Source of the DNA: Bacillota bacterium
Lineage (GTDB): Bacteria; Bacillota; Sulfobacillia; JAJZIM01; JAJZBP01
DNA: 14,248 bases
Assembly: GCA_021798855.1 (NCBI GenBank)
Contig: JAJZBP010000029.1
Span: 1-14,248, forward strand
Direction of reading: 5' to 3'
Shown: positions 13,820 to 14,248 of the stretch, one piece after another
How positions within the stretch are numbered: position 1 is the stretch's first letter
Layout of the letters: every line of letters begins with the position of its first letter
Made by a program: the position numbers and the translations under genes
The notes under the pieces: generated by a model
Told to the model about the DNA's origin: nothing
The model's input: the letters and a program-made list of their open reading frames with translations, nothing else
Databases searched by the model: none

Positions 13820-14248
13820 TTGAGACGGGAGGGTCGGTGGACTCATCTTGCCACCGGGTTCCGACTGGGCCGGGATCGGGTGAAACAATGGGCACATGGT
13901 CTGATAAAAGAGTTGCGGCGCACCGGTACGAAGATGGGTACCGGACTCGGAGAACAGGTGCGGCGATGGTTCCTGCGGTTGGGCGTCGGATGGCAAGTCG
14001 CCGTGGTTCGGTTGGGGGAGGCGTGGGTTGGACTGGCACCGGCACAAAGAGCCAAAACTCTGGCGGGGACAACGGCGGCGGTCGCTTTTTGTCTGCTGGC
14101 CCTGACCGGAGGTTACGGTCTGCCGGCGGCCAAGCCCCTGGGGGGAGGGCCAAGATTCATCACCTATTTTGAGAATTCCGGTGATGCCCAGGCCCCGGGT
14201 TCGTTTCCGGGACTGCGGGCGCACCACGCCGTGATCGATACGATCATG
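13820..14248 (+). CDS. Membrane-anchored protein, possible glycoside-hydrolase-18-like domain, 3' part cut by the right edge
   Basis: An open frame of 143 codons from TTG 13820 runs off the window without a stop. The N-terminal 75 residues are strongly basic (many Arg/Lys), with amphipathic stretches such as VKQWAHGLIKELRR. One hydrophobic segment, LAGTTAAVAFCLLALTGGYG (about 81-100), looks like a single transmembrane anchor. After it comes PRFITYFENSGDAQAP and LRAHHAVIDTIM (132-143). The strand followed by a loop and a V-I-D-x-I segment resembles the start of family-18 glycosidase or YaaH-like domains, where a similar phrase precedes P-x-W-Y. The key DxxDxDxE catalytic motif would lie outside the window, so this is a guess. 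A G-rich site lies 6 nt before the TTG; ATG 13934 is an alternative start. In B. subtilis yabP and yabQ occupy this place, and the sequence does not look like either. Confidence 0.55.
   Translation, partial: MRREGRWTHLATGFRLGRDRVKQWAHGLIKELRRTGTKMGTGLGEQVRRWFLRLGVGWQVAVVRLGEAWVGLAPAQRAKTLAGTTAAVAFCLLALTGGYGLPAAKPLGGGPRFITYFENSGDAQAPGSFPGLRAHHAVIDTIM

Noticed and set aside
13773..13823. 16-codon frame from ATG 13773 after rqcP
   Set aside because: It has no Shine-Dalgarno and overlaps the hairpin and the start of the following gene; too short to support.

Overview
This is a GC-rich (about 60% by eye) chromosomal segment from an endospore-forming Firmicute, probably a clostridial or moorellia-type lineage. 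SpoVT, RqcP, a standalone MazG, HU and the ispE-glmU-prs-pth-mfd-spoVT order match the metS-yabD...ispE...spoVT-yabN-yabO region known from Bacillus subtilis. Start codons are often not ATG: TTG for metG, spoVT, mazG and probably glmU, GTG for mfd, and apparently CTG for rqcP. The species cannot be fixed from the sequence alone.

Layout. Positions 1-1995 are on the minus strand: metG (methionyl-tRNA synthetase) followed, with a 4-nt overlap, by the start of tatD, which runs off the left edge. A control region of about 200 bp (1996-2210) separates this from a plus-strand run: an orphan beta-class DNA methyltransferase (2211-3224), ispE (3221-4114), a MobA-like nucleotidyltransferase (4111-4929), a GlmU-like uridyltransferase without the usual C-terminal acetyltransferase half (4926-5690), prs (5729-6685) and pth (6699-7283). 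The first four genes are chained by 4-nt stop/start overlaps, which suggests one translationally coupled operon. A perfect 36-bp palindrome lies between pth and mfd (7393-11046). Next comes spoVT (11097-11657) with a hairpin behind it, and then a small convergent gene of the antibiotic-biosynthesis-monooxygenase / IsdG-like fold (11802-12083, minus).

The right part has mazG (12236-13108) behind a strong extended -10 promoter, then HU (13156-13431), an intrinsic-terminator-like hairpin, rqcP (13483-13752), and the first 143 codons of a membrane-anchored protein that may be a family-18 glycoside-hydrolase-like protein cut by the right edge.

The genes are mostly housekeeping: tRNA charging, isoprenoid and UDP-GlcNAc precursors, PRPP, ribosome rescue (pth, rqcP), transcription-coupled repair (mfd), nucleotide sanitation (mazG) and nucleoid packing (HU), with spoVT as the forespore regulator. 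I found no CRISPR array, insertion sequence, prophage, tRNA or rRNA. The main departures from the textbook cluster are the methyltransferase heading the ispE operon, the half-length GlmU, MazG without its methylase partner domain, and loss of several usual members (purR, spoVG, the L25/ctc gene, fin, yabP). No clearly new multi-gene system is visible; the best leads are the orphan methyltransferase and the one-domain GlmU beside a second nucleotidyltransferase.
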